Notes: generated by a model not told the origin, from the sequence alone. Counted from the stretch's first letter, positions 21,414-31,450 are shown. The stretch is DNA of 64,000 bases from Enterobacteriaceae bacterium RIT714 (GCA_009668015.1 WJYB01000006.1:1-64000), one strand, 5' to 3'. Translations and numbers: made by a program.

Positions 21414-21687
21414 CCCCTCACCCCTGCCCTCTCCCCAAAGGGGCGAGGGAGAAAAGAGAGCCTCGTACCCTTCCCTCCCCTTAAGCAGCAAGGGAGAAAG
21501 AACAGCGCCGTACCATCCCCTCTCCCCAAAGCAGCGAGGGAGATAAGACAGCGCTGTACCATCCCCTCTCCAAAGCAGCGAGGGAGAAAAGACAGCTCCG
21601 TACTATCTCCTCCCCCAAAGCTGCGAGGGTAAAAGACAGCTCCATACCATCCCCTCTCCCCTTTGGGGAGAGGGTTAGGGTGAGGGG
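21414..21687. repeat. Expanded intergenic repeat array between wzc and wcaA
   Basis: Same boundary arms as the other loci: CCCCTCACCCCTGCCCTCTCC at the left without its last bases, and the inverted TTTGGGGAGAGGGTTAGGG...GAGGGG at the right. About five diverged units with core CAAAGCAGCGAGGGAGAAA and a GCTCCGTACCATCCCCTCTC tail stand near 21437, 21481, 21528, 21571 and 21615, a period of 43-47 bp. It is the longest array in the window, 274 bp inside the colanic acid operon. Confidence 0.87.
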
Positions 21688-21718
21688 TGAGGGCGAGTGA
21701 TAACTGGTTTAGAACTGA

Positions 21719-23881
21719 TTACTTACTGTCAGACTTATATTCGTACTCGTAATACCCGTAATCCTGGTATCCGGTTGCGCGACGGAAGATGGAGTTCAGA
21801 ATCACCCCTTTCACCTCGATACCGTTCTGCTCAAAGCGGCTGAGACTGGTTTCCACTTCCTTCAGGGTATTGACGGCGTAACGCGCTACCATCAGCGTGG
21901 TACCGGCATGACGCCCGACAATCGCGGCATCCGTCACTGCAAGAATTGGCGGGGTATCAATCAGCACCAGGTCGTAATGCTCGCTCGCCCACGTCACCAG
22001 CTGCGCAAAGCGTTCGCTCATCAACAGTTCAGAGGGGTTTGGCGGAACCTGTCCGCGCGGCACGAGATCAAAGTTGGTGATCGACGTCGGCTTGGCACAC
22101 TGGGCGATATCGCCCTTGCCGAGCAGAATTTCCGACAGGCCGTTGACGTTGTTGGTCCCAAGCAGTTCGTGGGTATAGCCTTTACGCATGTCGCAGTCGA
22201 TCAGCAATACGCGTTTGTTGGTCTGGCTAATGACCGCCGCCAGGTTGGCACAGACGAAGGTTTTACCAATCGACGGGCTGACCCCGGTCAACATCAGCAC
22301 ATTATTCTTCGCCTGCATCATGGCGAAGTGCAGACTGGTACGCAGGCTGCGCACGGCTTCAATCGCGAGGTCAGTTGGATTACCCACCGCCAGCAGTTGA
22401 CTCTGCTTGTAGCGCTTAACGCCTTTGACAGTTTTCACGCTGTCGCGCGATTTCTGCCATTCCGACAGCGGAATGCTGGCGTAGACGCTGATTCCGTTCT
22501 CTTCGAGCACCTGCGGGCTTTCGATACCGCGGTTAAACAGGGAGCGCAGCAGAACACCGACGATGGAGAGCATCAGACCCAGAATAATGCTGCCGAGAAT
22601 AATCAGCGCTTTCTTCGGTTTCAGCACGCCCGGCTGGGCGATCGCCGGGTCAACGATGCGGACATCGCCGACGGTACTGGCTTCGGTGATTTTCAGCTCT
22701 TGCTGTTTATTCAGCAGCTGCATATACACCTGCTGGCCAGACTCCACATCGCGGGTCAGACGCACGATTTCCTGCTGGGTCTTAGGCATCGCGGTGACGC
22801 GGTTATTGAGCTTCGATTTCTCATCTTCCAGCGCCTGGCGTTTTTCCAGCAACGTGCGGTAAGCCGGGTGACGCTTGGTGTAGAGCTTAGAAATTTCCGC
22901 TTCTTTGAACGTCAGCTCGTTCAGCTGCGCATCAATATTGACCATGGAATCGAGCACCGACTTCGCTTCCAGCGGCAGATCGACGGAGTCTTTCTGCTGG
23001 CGATAGGCGTTCAGCTTGTTTTCCGCATCATCCAGACGGGTGCGCACTTCCGGCAGTTGTTTCGCCAGGAAGGCAAGGCTTTTAGCGGCCTCCTCGGATT
23101 TGCGCTCAATATTCTGCTCAAGGTAGTTGCGCGTAATACTGTTCAGGACGTTGCGGATCATCTCCTTATCTTCACCGGTAAAGTTCAGGCTCAACACGCC
23201 CGTGTCTTTGCCATTTTCGGTGACGGTAAGGTTGTTTTGCAGATTGTTGATCATCCCCAGCGTCGAGAATTTACTGACCGTAAATTCGCCGCCTTCCGCA
23301 GCCTGAATGCCGCTGACCATGATGCTAACGCCGTTTTTACTGAGCATCTGCCCCACTTCACCACGGGCGCTAAAGCCCGCATCGCTTTTCAGCTCATACT
23401 GCTTTGGCCCCAGCACGGTCAGTGTGAAAATCTGATCCGCGGTGCCTTTTGGCAGGGTGAAGGTAGTGACTTTAACGGTGTCGTTTTGTCGTCCCATCAG
23501 TCGGTCCCAGCCCGCGCCAAACACCGGGAAGGTGTTTTTGGTGACCGCGATATCCAGGTCAAGATCGTCAACCGTTTTGCCCAGCACCATACGCGACTGG
23601 ATCAGCTGGATTTCCGCCTCTGATGCCGGGGGCTTATTGGCCAGCGCCGAACCGATATCCTGCACCAGTGAGTTACCGCTGTTTTGTTCGATTTGAACCA
23701 GCGCATCGGCGCTATAGATGGGGGTCGCGAAGAGGGTATACACCACGGCAGCCAGCGCAAAAACCGCCGTAATGCCCAGCACCCACCAGCGCGCCTCAAC
23801 AATCGTCCCTACCAGGCGACCGATATCAATTTCATCACTGCCCGATATCGGGGCGGCAGAAGGTTTTGTTTTTTCTGTCAT
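21719..23881 (-). CDS. wzc: Colanic acid tyrosine autokinase and co-polymerase Wzc
   Basis: 720 residues, full length. An N-terminal Wzz domain is held by two membrane segments (about residues 32-52 and 425-445) with a periplasmic coiled-coil part between. The cytosolic BY-kinase has Walker A GVSPSIGKTFVCANLAA, Walker A' VLLIDCDMRKG and Walker B VLIDTPPILAV. The last residues hold six tyrosines (YQDYGYYEYEY) that are autophosphorylated and dephosphorylated by Wzb. The cycle controls polymerisation and export through Wza. The family start MTEKTKPSA is the ATG at 23881; the open frame adds 12 residues. Confidence 0.97.
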   Translation of the reverse strand: MTEKTKPSAAPISGSDEIDIGRLVGTIVEARWWVLGITAVFALAAVVYTLFATPIYSADALVQIEQNSGNSLVQDIGSALANKPPASEAEIQLIQSRMVLGKTVDDLDLDIAVTKNTFPVFGAGWDRLMGRQNDTVKVTTFTLPKGTADQIFTLTVLGPKQYELKSDAGFSARGEVGQMLSKNGVSIMVSGIQAAEGGEFTVSKFSTLGMINNLQNNLTVTENGKDTGVLSLNFTGEDKEMIRNVLNSITRNYLEQNIERKSEEAAKSLAFLAKQLPEVRTRLDDAENKLNAYRQQKDSVDLPLEAKSVLDSMVNIDAQLNELTFKEAEISKLYTKRHPAYRTLLEKRQALEDEKSKLNNRVTAMPKTQQEIVRLTRDVESGQQVYMQLLNKQQELKITEASTVGDVRIVDPAIAQPGVLKPKKALIILGSIILGLMLSIVGVLLRSLFNRGIESPQVLEENGISVYASIPLSEWQKSRDSVKTVKGVKRYKQSQLLAVGNPTDLAIEAVRSLRTSLHFAMMQAKNNVLMLTGVSPSIGKTFVCANLAAVISQTNKRVLLIDCDMRKGYTHELLGTNNVNGLSEILLGKGDIAQCAKPTSITNFDLVPRGQVPPNPSELLMSERFAQLVTWASEHYDLVLIDTPPILAVTDAAIVGRHAGTTLMVARYAVNTLKEVETSLSRFEQNGIEVKGVILNSIFRRATGYQDYGYYEYEYKSDSK

Positions 23882-23883
23882 TG

Positions 23884-24327
23884 TTATCCCTGCTGAGCTT
23901 TCAGTGCCTGCGCCCACTGTTGGGCAGACTGGTCAAGTAAGGTATAAACCGCCTCAAATGCCTCACGGCTCTTGCGATACGGATCGGGAATTTCGCGCTC
24001 ACCGTCCCAGTGACCAAACAGCATCACTTTGCCGCGCATCTCCGGTGCGATTTCGCACAATGCGTGAATGTGGCGCTTTTCCATCGCGAGGATCAGGTCA
24101 TATTCCCGACACATGCGGCCGGAAACCTGACGGGCGCAATGCCCGTCGAGTGAGAGGTTGTGCTCCTTTGCCACGCTCGTCGCGCGCTCATCAGCCCCCT
24201 TACCCACAAGCGCCCCAAGTCCTGCCGAGGCGACCGTCAGCTCAGGCTGGTAATTTTTCAGCAGTCGTTCAGCCGTCGGGGAACGGCAAATGTTCCCCAC
24301 GCACACCACCAGAATTTTATTAAACAT
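23884..24327 (-). CDS. wzb: Low-molecular-weight protein tyrosine phosphatase Wzb
   Basis: 147 residues. It has the P-loop VCVGNICRSPTAERLL with the catalytic Cys and Arg near the N-terminus, and the general-acid Asp in IPDPYRKS. It removes phosphate from the Wzc tyrosine tail. It starts six bases after wza and ends two bases before wzc, the standard wza-wzb-wzc order. Confidence 0.98.
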   Translation of the reverse strand: MFNKILVVCVGNICRSPTAERLLKNYQPELTVASAGLGALVGKGADERATSVAKEHNLSLDGHCARQVSGRMCREYDLILAMEKRHIHALCEIAPEMRGKVMLFGHWDGEREIPDPYRKSREAFEAVYTLLDQSAQQWAQALKAQQG

Positions 24328-24333
24328 CGTGGA

Positions 24334-25473
24334 TTACCAGGTATGAATGTCGCGCGCCGTATCCGTCATGTAGCGAACGCCACTGATGGTTGGCAGCAAC
24401 TGGTTGATCAAACGGTTCCAGCGAGCAACCGGAGCAGTCGTGACATACACCACATCGTATGGCTGGAGGCGGAACTCCGTTGCCATCACCAGGGATGTTG
24501 CATCGGACATATCGAGCTGGTAGATGTTGGCAATCTTGCCTTTCGCACTGCCCTCGCCTTTCAACGGACGGATAACGAAGATGCCGCTGGCATTGGAGGC
24601 GGTCAGATCGATGCCTTCTGCGTTGCCCAACGCTTCGGTCAGGGTCATGCCGCTGAAGTCCATCTTGAGCGTGCTCTGTTTTTTCACTTCGCCCATGACA
24701 AACACTTTCAGGTCGTCGTTGCGTGGAACAAACAGAATGTCTCCCGGATAAAGCAGACGGTTCTGACTCAGATCCCCGTTCTGCATCAGCGCCTGGAGTG
24801 AAATGCGCTCTTCCTTACCGTTGTGCGTCAGCACCACGTTGCGCCAGTCCGCCGCGTCGGTTAACCCACCCGCCGTGTTAATCGCATCGAGAATAGTGAG
24901 CGGCACGTTGGTGATCGCCTGCTGGCCCGATTTGTTGACCTGACCGGAGATATAGGCTTTCTGCGAGCGGAATGCGGCGATATTAACGTCCACCTGCGGA
25001 TCGGCGATGTACTGCGCTAAGCGGCCGGTAATATCACTACGAATTTCAGCGAGCGTTTTACCCACTACGTGGACTTTGCCGATATAGGGATAGAACATGG
25101 TGCCATCGGGCTGCACCCAGTTACCGGTATCGCTGGAGCTGCGGTATTGCCCTGCGGGCGTGGTGAGCTCCGGGTGATCCCAGACGGTCACACTGACGAC
25201 GTCACCCGGTCCAACGCGGTATTGATAAGACGAGATTTCCTGGTCCAGGGACATATTCGGCTGGGCAACATTCGGACGCGGACGTAATTGTTCGACCAGG
25301 CGCGGTGTTAATGGATAAACATTCACCATTTTGTCGAGATCAAAATCAGCATCCTGTTGCTTGATCACATCCTTACCCATCGTTGACATATTGCTGCCGG
25401 GAAAGACCGTACAACCACTCATCAAGGTCACAGACACCAATAATGGCATCAATTTCATTTTGGATTTCATCAT
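24334..25473 (-). CDS. wza: Outer-membrane colanic acid exporter Wza
   Basis: 379 residues, first gene of the colanic acid operon. The signal peptide ends in the lipobox LMSGC with Cys21 to be lipidated. The poly_export region opens with [20 protein letters not shown], followed by SLBB-type domains ([30 protein letters not shown]). The C-terminal amphipathic helix ends in W, as in E. coli, where eight copies form an outer-membrane helical barrel. A JUMPstart/ops lies about 180 bases upstream. Confidence 0.97.
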   Translation of the reverse strand: MMKSKMKLMPLLVSVTLMSGCTVFPGSNMSTMGKDVIKQQDADFDLDKMVNVYPLTPRLVEQLRPRPNVAQPNMSLDQEISSYQYRVGPGDVVSVTVWDHPELTTPAGQYRSSSDTGNWVQPDGTMFYPYIGKVHVVGKTLAEIRSDITGRLAQYIADPQVDVNIAAFRSQKAYISGQVNKSGQQAITNVPLTILDAINTAGGLTDAADWRNVVLTHNGKEERISLQALMQNGDLSQNRLLYPGDILFVPRNDDLKVFVMGEVKKQSTLKMDFSGMTLTEALGNAEGIDLTASNASGIFVIRPLKGEGSAKGKIANIYQLDMSDATSLVMATEFRLQPYDVVYVTTAPVARWNRLINQLLPTISGVRYMTDTARDIHTW

Positions 25474-25651
25474 TGATTATTTATCACTTTGGCAGAGTAA
25501 TTATCCTGTGCAATTTAAATAAGCGCGGGGCGTTTTGTCATTCAGAATGCAGTTAATCAAAAAGAAATATAACTGGCATCAGTCCTAAAAAAATCTTATT
25601 CATCCACCGGCTATTGACAGAATAATCGAGGCTGATTCACACGCTTTCAGG

Positions 25652-25690
25652 CACGCTACCGCCCTTGGCTTTCAGTTACCAATCCACTGA
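25652..25690 (-). promoter_or_regulatory. JUMPstart with ops element ahead of wza
   Basis: Minus-strand copy of JUMPstart, with the exact ops core GGCGGTAGCGTG at 25663-25652. The rest is more diverged than in the O-antigen copy (25690-25664 reads TCAGTGGATTGGTAACTG and so on). It lies in the long wza leader and should recruit RfaH to this roughly 23-kb operon. Confidence 0.92.
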
Positions 25691-25899
25691 CGAAACAATG
25701 TGTTATGGATAGACACCCTCTTAGATTAGGTCTTGCAGGATAAATATATCCAGCATTCTTAATGCCTGAGCAGTAATGAATTACCGTTCCTGAGACCGAT
25801 ACAAAAATAGCAGCAAGAAGATTTAACATTTGATGCTGGGAGAATTGTTGCAGCTAACCTAATAGCAGGCAAGGAGACAACTGTCTGAATAACAGTTTT

Positions 25900-25947
25900 T
25901 AAGAATAATATTAAGCGCAAATTTCTGCTGTTTTAGGAATTTCTTCA
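25900..25947. promoter_or_regulatory. Candidate RcsAB-binding region upstream of wza
   Basis: The colanic acid operon of E. coli is switched on by the RcsA-RcsB heterodimer. Two stretches resemble the reported RcsAB box TAAGAATATTCCTA: TAAGAATAATATTA on the plus strand at 25900-25913 (about 11 of 14), and TGAAGAAATTCCTA on the minus strand at 25947-25934 (10 of 14). Both lie 430-470 bases before wza and about 240 before the JUMPstart. I cannot tell which is used. The rest of 25691-26150 is AT-rich and shows no gene. Confidence 0.4.
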
Positions 25948-26170
25948 TATTGACAAATCACGCACTAAAAATACCTCATGCGATATTTCCTAAATATCGG
26001 TTAATACGTTAATTCAACTTTCATATACAAATATTAGGGTTAATAGCCGCCTCTATTTATCATTGAGGGATTAAGAGAAATCTCACGCTCTCCATTGCAA
26101 TTTTCTCGAGCTTTATCCATGATCGAAGTGTGACATATTTCTTTTGCTCCACGTCATTACGGTTTCAGAC

Positions 26171-26234
26171 AGGCGGCAAGGGAGCGAATCCCCCAGGCAC
26201 GGCCCCCACGCATAAGGGCCTGCTTTCGCCGCCT
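26171..26234 (+). promoter_or_regulatory. Structured 5' leader of yegH
   Basis: An outer 7-bp stem, AGGCGGC (26171-26177) with GCCGCCT (26228-26234), encloses two inner hairpins. They are GGGA/TCCC with a GCGAA loop (26180-26192) and GGCCC/GGGCC (26201-26220). Together they form a three-way junction ending about 57 bases before the yegH ATG. A possible promoter (GTGACA, 18 bases, TCATTA) stands just before it. The form suggests a cis-acting RNA, but it does not match a class I can name. The match to the manganese yybP-ykoY motif of other TerC-family genes is poor. Confidence 0.4.
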
Positions 26235-26291
26235 TCGCCCCTGCAACCTGAATGACAACGAGCGCCAATAACCGAAGGTATTGCGATTACT

Positions 26292-27875
26292 ATGGAATGG
26301 ATTGCCGATCCGTCAATTTGGGCCGGACTGGTGACACTTATTGTCATCGAATTAGTCCTCGGCATTGATAACCTGGTCTTTATTGCCATTCTTGCCGAAA
26401 AACTGCCACCCGGGCAGCGCGACCGCGCGCGGGTCACCGGTTTGCTGCTGGCGATGGTGATGCGCCTGCTGCTGCTGGCTTCTATCTCGTGGCTCGTCAC
26501 GCTGACAACGCCTCTTTTCACTCTCCACGGCCTGAGCTTTAGCGCGCGAGATTTAATTATGCTTTTCGGCGGGCTTTTCCTGCTGTTTAAAGCCACGGTT
26601 GAACTCAATGAACGGCTCGAAGGTAAAGACAGTGAGAACACCACGCAGCGTCGGGGCGCCAGATTTTGGCCGGTTGTCGCGCAAATCGTGGTGCTGGATG
26701 CCGTATTTTCCCTCGACTCGGTGATTACTGCCGTCGGTATGGTGGACCATTTGCCGGTCATGATGGCTGCGGTGATCATCGCAATTACCCTGATGGTCAT
26801 GGCCAGCAAAGCCCTGACGCGCTTCGTCAACAGCCATCCGACCATCGTGATCCTGTGTCTGAGTTTCCTGCTGATGATTGGCTTTAGTCTGGTGGCCGAC
26901 GGCTTTGGTTTCTCGATTCCGAAAGGCTATCTGTACGCAGCGATTGGCTTCTCAGTGATTATTGAGACGCTCAATCAGCTGGCTATTTTCAACCGCCGCC
27001 GCTTCCTCTCTGCTAATCAGACGCTGCGCCAGCGCACCGCCGAGACGGTGCTGCGTCTGTTAAGCGGTAAAAAAGAGGATGCGGAACTGGATGCAGAATC
27101 GTCCTCACTTCTCGCCGATCACGATGACAGCCAGATTTTCAATCCTCAGGAACGGCGAATGATTGAGCGGGTGCTCAATCTGAATCAGCGGTCTGTCAGC
27201 AGCATCATGACCTCGCGTCACGATATCGAACATATCGACCTGAACTCGCCAGAGGCACACATCCGCGCGCTGCTGGACAAAAATCAGCACACCCGCGTGG
27301 TCGTGACGGGGGGAGATGAAGAGGAAGATTTACTGGGCGTAGTGCATATTATTGACCTGCTGCAACAGTCTTTGCGCGGCGAAGCGCTGGATTTACGCGC
27401 GCTGGTACGCCAGCCGCTGGTCTTCCCGGAAACGCTGCCTTTGCTGTCGGCCCTTGAGCAGTTTCGTAATGCGCGCACCCACTTCGCCTTCGTGGTGGAC
27501 GAATTCGGTTCGGTTGAGGGGCTGGTGACGCTGAGTGACGTGATGGAAACCATCGCCGGTAATTTGCCAAACGAGATAGACGAGATCGATGCCCGGCACG
27601 ACATCCAGAAAAATGCCGACGGGTCGTGGACTGCTAATGGTCATATGCCGCTGGAAGATCTGGTGCAGTATGTGCCGTTACCGCTGGATGATAAGCGTGA
27701 ATACCACACTATCGCGGGGCTGCTTATGGAAAACCTTCAGCGTATTCCAAAGCAGGGAGAAGAAGTTCAGGTGGGTGATTATATGTTGAAGACACTGCAG
27801 GTCGAGAGTCATCGGGTGCAGAAAGTCCAACTTATCCCGCTGCGTACCGACGAGGATTTGGACTACCAGGTCTGA
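26292..27875 (+). CDS. yegH: TerC-family membrane protein with CBS and CorC domains, YegH
   Basis: 527 residues. The N-terminal 230 or so form a TerC-like membrane domain with the acidic motif [19 protein letters not shown] and its repeat [21 protein letters not shown] pair (about 295-420, with [20 protein letters not shown] and [19 protein letters not shown]) and a C-terminal CorC/HlyC transporter-associated domain follow. TerC and CorC relatives deal with divalent cations; the substrate of YegH is not known. It is divergent from wza behind a structured leader. Confidence 0.95.
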   Translation: MEWIADPSIWAGLVTLIVIELVLGIDNLVFIAILAEKLPPGQRDRARVTGLLLAMVMRLLLLASISWLVTLTTPLFTLHGLSFSARDLIMLFGGLFLLFKATVELNERLEGKDSENTTQRRGARFWPVVAQIVVLDAVFSLDSVITAVGMVDHLPVMMAAVIIAITLMVMASKALTRFVNSHPTIVILCLSFLLMIGFSLVADGFGFSIPKGYLYAAIGFSVIIETLNQLAIFNRRRFLSANQTLRQRTAETVLRLLSGKKEDAELDAESSSLLADHDDSQIFNPQERRMIERVLNLNQRSVSSIMTSRHDIEHIDLNSPEAHIRALLDKNQHTRVVVTGGDEEEDLLGVVHIIDLLQQSLRGEALDLRALVRQPLVFPETLPLLSALEQFRNARTHFAFVVDEFGSVEGLVTLSDVMETIAGNLPNEIDEIDARHDIQKNADGSWTANGHMPLEDLVQYVPLPLDDKREYHTIAGLLMENLQRIPKQGEEVQVGDYMLKTLQVESHRVQKVQLIPLRTDEDLDYQV

Positions 27876-27885
27876 ATGAACTGAA

Positions 27886-27910
27886 CCCTCTCCCGCTACG
27901 GGAGAGGGCG
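27886..27910. repeat. Single hairpin of the intergenic repeat family between yegH and asmA
   Basis: CCCTCTCCCG/CGGGAGAGGG, a perfect 10-bp stem with a three-base loop, lies between the convergent yegH and asmA genes. It looks like a solo half of the repeat seen at five other loci. There is no T-run, so it is not a classic terminator, but it may stabilise or end both transcripts. Confidence 0.7.
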
Positions 27911-27915
27911 CACAG

Positions 27916-29763
27916 TTAAAGCTTATCTAAAAGTTTCTTCACGTCTTTGCCGCTTTGCGAATCTTTATTCTTATCCGCCCAGTCGCTCAAACGACGTTTT
28001 GCTTCGTCCTGTAAATGCTTACGCAGAACCTGATCAACCTGAAGGCTATAGTTAAGCTCCTGCCATTTTCCGAAAACGGTGAGCGGAATCGGCGTCTCTT
28101 TCAGCAGGTCAATCAGCGGACCTTCGCCTTCCCAACCGGACAACACTCGCACATTGAAGCGGGTATCGGTGGTTTCTTTCACCAGATCCAGCGAGCCTTT
28201 ACCGGTCAGCGCCAGCAGTGAAGAGTGTCCCTGCATATTATCCAGCGTCAGTTCACCGCGATTTAGCGTCAGCTCACTGGAGAAGTCATCGAGCCGCGTT
28301 GCGCTGTCATAACTCTCTTTGGCTTTAACATTGCTGCTGCGCTCCACGGCCTGCTGAACCAGCTGCTGGAAATTGAGTCCTTCCATCCGGCTGTCAGAGA
28401 GCTGAACATGCGCCTGCCCCTGCCAGCTACGACGAAACGCGTCGGCATCAATCCTGTCGCCGGAGAAATCACCGGCCATCGTCAGATTACCGGTCAGCGC
28501 GATAGGATAATTAAAAGCCTTAAGGATGGTTCCGATCTCAATGTTATCAAGACGCGGCTGGAACTCAGCCCGGGCGATCTCCTTGCGAACATCCAGAAGA
28601 CCTGGCAGAGACAAATGCCCTGCGCCCATCTGACCGCTCAGTTCAGAAATCACCAGCAGCCCGTTATGGTTGAGCATCTGGCTGCTGACATTTGTGAAAT
28701 CAATACCGCGCCAGCGTACCGTGTTCGCCTTCACCAGAATATCGGCGGTGAAGCTGCGCAGGCCGTTATAGTCTGGCTGATCGATGCTGGATGAAATCAC
28801 CGGCCGCATCTGCTTAGGCGGCGTTGTCTCCTGCCGTTCAGCGCTTTGTTCTGCCGTCACCGGTTGTGGTGGAAGCAGATTTTCCAGGTTGAGTTTGTCA
28901 AACTGAAGATCAAAGACCCACTTCGGCGTTTCACTTAACACCACGCTGGCCCGTCCTTTCAGCGCACTGTCATTGGCCTGCAAATTGAGGTTATTCAGTT
29001 CCAGCTGCTTTTGTTCTTCTCGCCAAAGCGCCTGCAAACTGCCCTGCCCGCTAATCCCCTGGGTGGGGAGATCGGCGCCGGAAATCTGCCAGCTGAGCTG
29101 TTGGATATCGGCGGTCAGTTTATGAGGATAGTCGGAGGCGTCCACGTTGGCGTTCATTGACAACGTCATATCACGCTGATTGCGATTAATACGCCCTGAA
29201 AAATCAACCGCCGCCAGGTGGTGTTGATCCTGCTCCATTTTCAGGTTGATGTTTCGCACCGTGATCTGCTCTTCATCCTCATGCTGGAAGACCAGCAGGC
29301 TGTCTGCCACTTTCAGGCTGGCGATGTCAAACGACCAGCCTGCATCTTCCGCGGCATCAGGCAGCGTGTTGGTATGCGGCGCGACGGGCGCATCGGATTG
29401 ACGAACGGCTTCGGTTTGCGGCGTGAGCTGGATAACCGCACCTTTCAGCATCACCTGTCGAACCTGCAACTGATGCGACAGCAGAGGCATCAGCGCCACG
29501 TCCAGGCGCATATTATCGGCCGTGACAATGGGAACCGAGGCGCCGGGCGCGGTTAATGACATCCGGCCAGAAAGAATGCTGAGCTGCGGCCAAACGTGCC
29601 AGCGCAGCTGCCCGTCCAGCTTCAGTTCATACCCGCTACGTGCTTCGACCTGCCGGACCATATAGGCACGGAAATCATTGGGGTTAACCAGCAGAACCAA
29701 CGCCGAAAGGCCAGCCACCAGAACCACCAGCAAAATCATCAGCGTTGTAAGAACTCTTCTCAT
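27916..29763 (-). CDS. asmA: AsmA family inner-membrane protein
   Basis: 615 residues (E. coli 617). One N-terminal membrane anchor (VLTTLMILLVVLVAGLSALV) is followed by a long periplasmic part of beta-rich AsmA repeats. The C-terminal domain (LRKHLQDEAKRRLSDWADK) is typical. AsmA-like proteins relate to TamB and YhdP, which move phospholipid across the periplasm. E. coli asmA was found through effects on outer-membrane protein assembly. It is upstream-coupled to dcd (23-base gap). Confidence 0.96.
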   Translation of the reverse strand: MRRVLTTLMILLVVLVAGLSALVLLVNPNDFRAYMVRQVEARSGYELKLDGQLRWHVWPQLSILSGRMSLTAPGASVPIVTADNMRLDVALMPLLSHQLQVRQVMLKGAVIQLTPQTEAVRQSDAPVAPHTNTLPDAAEDAGWSFDIASLKVADSLLVFQHEDEEQITVRNINLKMEQDQHHLAAVDFSGRINRNQRDMTLSMNANVDASDYPHKLTADIQQLSWQISGADLPTQGISGQGSLQALWREEQKQLELNNLNLQANDSALKGRASVVLSETPKWVFDLQFDKLNLENLLPPQPVTAEQSAERQETTPPKQMRPVISSSIDQPDYNGLRSFTADILVKANTVRWRGIDFTNVSSQMLNHNGLLVISELSGQMGAGHLSLPGLLDVRKEIARAEFQPRLDNIEIGTILKAFNYPIALTGNLTMAGDFSGDRIDADAFRRSWQGQAHVQLSDSRMEGLNFQQLVQQAVERSSNVKAKESYDSATRLDDFSSELTLNRGELTLDNMQGHSSLLALTGKGSLDLVKETTDTRFNVRVLSGWEGEGPLIDLLKETPIPLTVFGKWQELNYSLQVDQVLRKHLQDEAKRRLSDWADKNKDSQSGKDVKKLLDKL

Positions 29764-29786
29764 GACATCCTCAGTGAAGCGTAAAA

Positions 29787-30368
29787 TCAGTCTTTATCAA
29801 TACGACTGGCAACCGCACCCTGCTGGTCGCGATACTTTGCGTCCTGACGGCGGTTATAAGGGCGATCGGCCGGGCCTGTTAAAGGCTCAAAGCTTAGCGC
29901 ACCAATCATCATCCCCGGGCGTAAGGCCAGCGGCAGTTTACCTGCATTGAAAAATTCCAGTACGATACGACCCGACCAGCCCGGATCGATACGGTGCGCA
30001 GTGACGTGGACCATCAGCCCCAGACGCGCCAGCGAGGAGCGACCATCGAGCCAGCCGACCAGGTCTGCCGGTAAGGTGACCGACTCATAGGTCACTGCCA
30101 GCGCCAGTTCACCCGGATGCAGATAGAACGCGTCGCCTTCAGGCAGCACAATTTCGTCGCTCATGACGCGGTCAAGCGCGGCGCTGACTTCGTCTTTCGG
30201 CCCGCTCAAATCAATAAACGGGGCGGTATGGCCGCTAAACGTGCGGAATTTATTTCCCAGACGCACGTCAACGGTGACGCCGTTGATTCGCTCCACTGGC
30301 GGACGAGGGGTGATAGACAGACGGCCATCATCCAGCCAGGCCTCTATATCTCGGTCGCAAAGACGCAT
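29787..30368 (-). CDS. dcd: dCTP deaminase
   Basis: 193 residues, exact family length. It deaminates dCTP to dUTP, the main route to dTTP in enterobacteria. Motifs are [27 protein letters not shown] and the catalytic-Glu region [20 protein letters not shown]. It belongs to the homotrimeric dUTPase-like fold. A perfect 9-bp inverted repeat (30394-30419, GCCCTGAAG/CTTCAGGGC) lies between udk and dcd. Confidence 0.98.
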   Translation of the reverse strand: MRLCDRDIEAWLDDGRLSITPRPPVERINGVTVDVRLGNKFRTFSGHTAPFIDLSGPKDEVSAALDRVMSDEIVLPEGDAFYLHPGELALAVTYESVTLPADLVGWLDGRSSLARLGLMVHVTAHRIDPGWSGRIVLEFFNAGKLPLALRPGMMIGALSFEPLTGPADRPYNRRQDAKYRDQQGAVASRIDKD

Positions 30369-30464
30369 GACGCTTTCTCCTTTCGTGCATCAGGCCCTGA
30401 AGACGTCACGCTTCAGGGCAAACCAGGTTCAGGTTATTGCTGAACGGTACACAATTCGCGCGAA

Positions 30465-31106
30465 TTATTCAAAAAACTGGCTAATTTTGGCTTTCAGGAT
30501 ATCAATCGCAATGCGGTTTTTACCCCCGCGCGGCACGATGATATCGGCGTATTGCTTGGACGGCTCGATAAACTGCAGGAACATCGGGCGAACCGTCTTC
30601 TGATATTGTGCCATAACAGAATCCATCGAACGGCCACGCTCATTCACATCGCGCTTGATTCGACGCATCAGACAGATATCCAGCGGCGTATCCACAAAAA
30701 TAGAGAAATTCATCGCTTCGCGCAGACGCGCGTCGGTCAGCAATAAAATGCCTTCCAGGATGATCACCTTTTTGGGTTCAATGTGAATGGTCTCTTGCGT
30801 GCGGGTATGATCGACGTAGCTATAAACCGGCAGGTCAATAGGCGTGCCGCTTTTGATCATTTGTAAATGCTGGAACAGCAGGCTGTGATCCATGGCATTG
30901 GGGTGGTCGTAGTTGGTTTTTACGCGTTCTTCCATCGACAGATGGGATTGGTCTTTGTAATAGCTGTCTTCGGGAATGACGCCGATGTGCTCATCACCAA
31001 CTTGTTCACGCAGTTCGCGATAAAGCGTACTGGCAATAAGACTTTTACCTGAAGCGGATGCGCCGGCGATGCCTATGATGACGCACTGATGAGACTTATC
31101 AGTCAT
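30465..31106 (-). CDS. udk: Uridine/cytidine kinase
   Basis: 213 residues. P-loop [20 protein letters not shown] at the N-terminus; [20 protein letters not shown] and [15 protein letters not shown] are family motifs. It phosphorylates uridine and cytidine with GTP or ATP in pyrimidine salvage. The udk-dcd-asmA order is conserved in Enterobacteriaceae, and udk is divergent from dgcE. Confidence 0.98.
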   Translation of the reverse strand: MTDKSHQCVIIGIAGASASGKSLIASTLYRELREQVGDEHIGVIPEDSYYKDQSHLSMEERVKTNYDHPNAMDHSLLFQHLQMIKSGTPIDLPVYSYVDHTRTQETIHIEPKKVIILEGILLLTDARLREAMNFSIFVDTPLDICLMRRIKRDVNERGRSMDSVMAQYQKTVRPMFLQFIEPSKQYADIIVPRGGKNRIAIDILKAKISQFFE

Positions 31107-31450
31107 AAATTTAGCGACCTGATTAACCTGGATGTAAAGGAAGGGCGACGCCTGAGCGTCAAACGCGGCAATTATAGGGATTTCGCTTGCCTGATACTAG
31201 TCGAAAGCGCAGGTATTGCGAGAGTCATTCCAAACCCGCTCTTTTCGCCCTGACTAAAATTTTAGCGGTCAAATTTAACGCGTTAAACATGAATTTTCTG
31301 CAGACTAAGTATTTAATAACTCTATGATGACAAATTATGAGCAGTCGGCATATGAATTGTAAATTGTTTGTACTAGCATAATCCAAATTCCTATTTTACT
31401 TCGTCTGGACCTGGTTCCTGGCGGCATGGCGTCTCCTGGATAAAGCGGTA
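31107..31450. other. Intergenic region between divergent udk and dgcE
   Basis: 344 bases with no credible gene. It is AT-rich in the middle (31260-31400) and must hold the promoters of both neighbours. I see a short palindrome, TTTAACGCGTTAAA, at 31274-31287 but cannot assign a regulator. The dgcE start has a usable ribosome-binding site in the stretch before 31451. Confidence 0.55.

Noticed and set aside
21414-21687. CRISPR-like array
   Set aside because: The period of 43-47 bp invites the idea, but repeats are degenerate, the intervening sequence is also repeated rather than unique, and there are no cas genes.
21908-23623. Plus-strand frame of 571 codons
   Set aside because: It is exactly antisense to wzc, whose family identity and full length are certain. 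The translation is His/Arg/Gln-rich, typical of a shadow frame in GC-rich DNA.
26171-26234. yybP-ykoY manganese riboswitch ahead of yegH
   Set aside because: Tempting because YegH is a TerC-family protein, but the conserved core of that riboswitch is not seen. It is kept only as an unassigned structured leader.
26165-26845. Minus-strand frame of 226 codons
   Set aside because: Antisense to the yegH leader and its first membrane domain; Ser/Thr/Arg-rich with no family motif.
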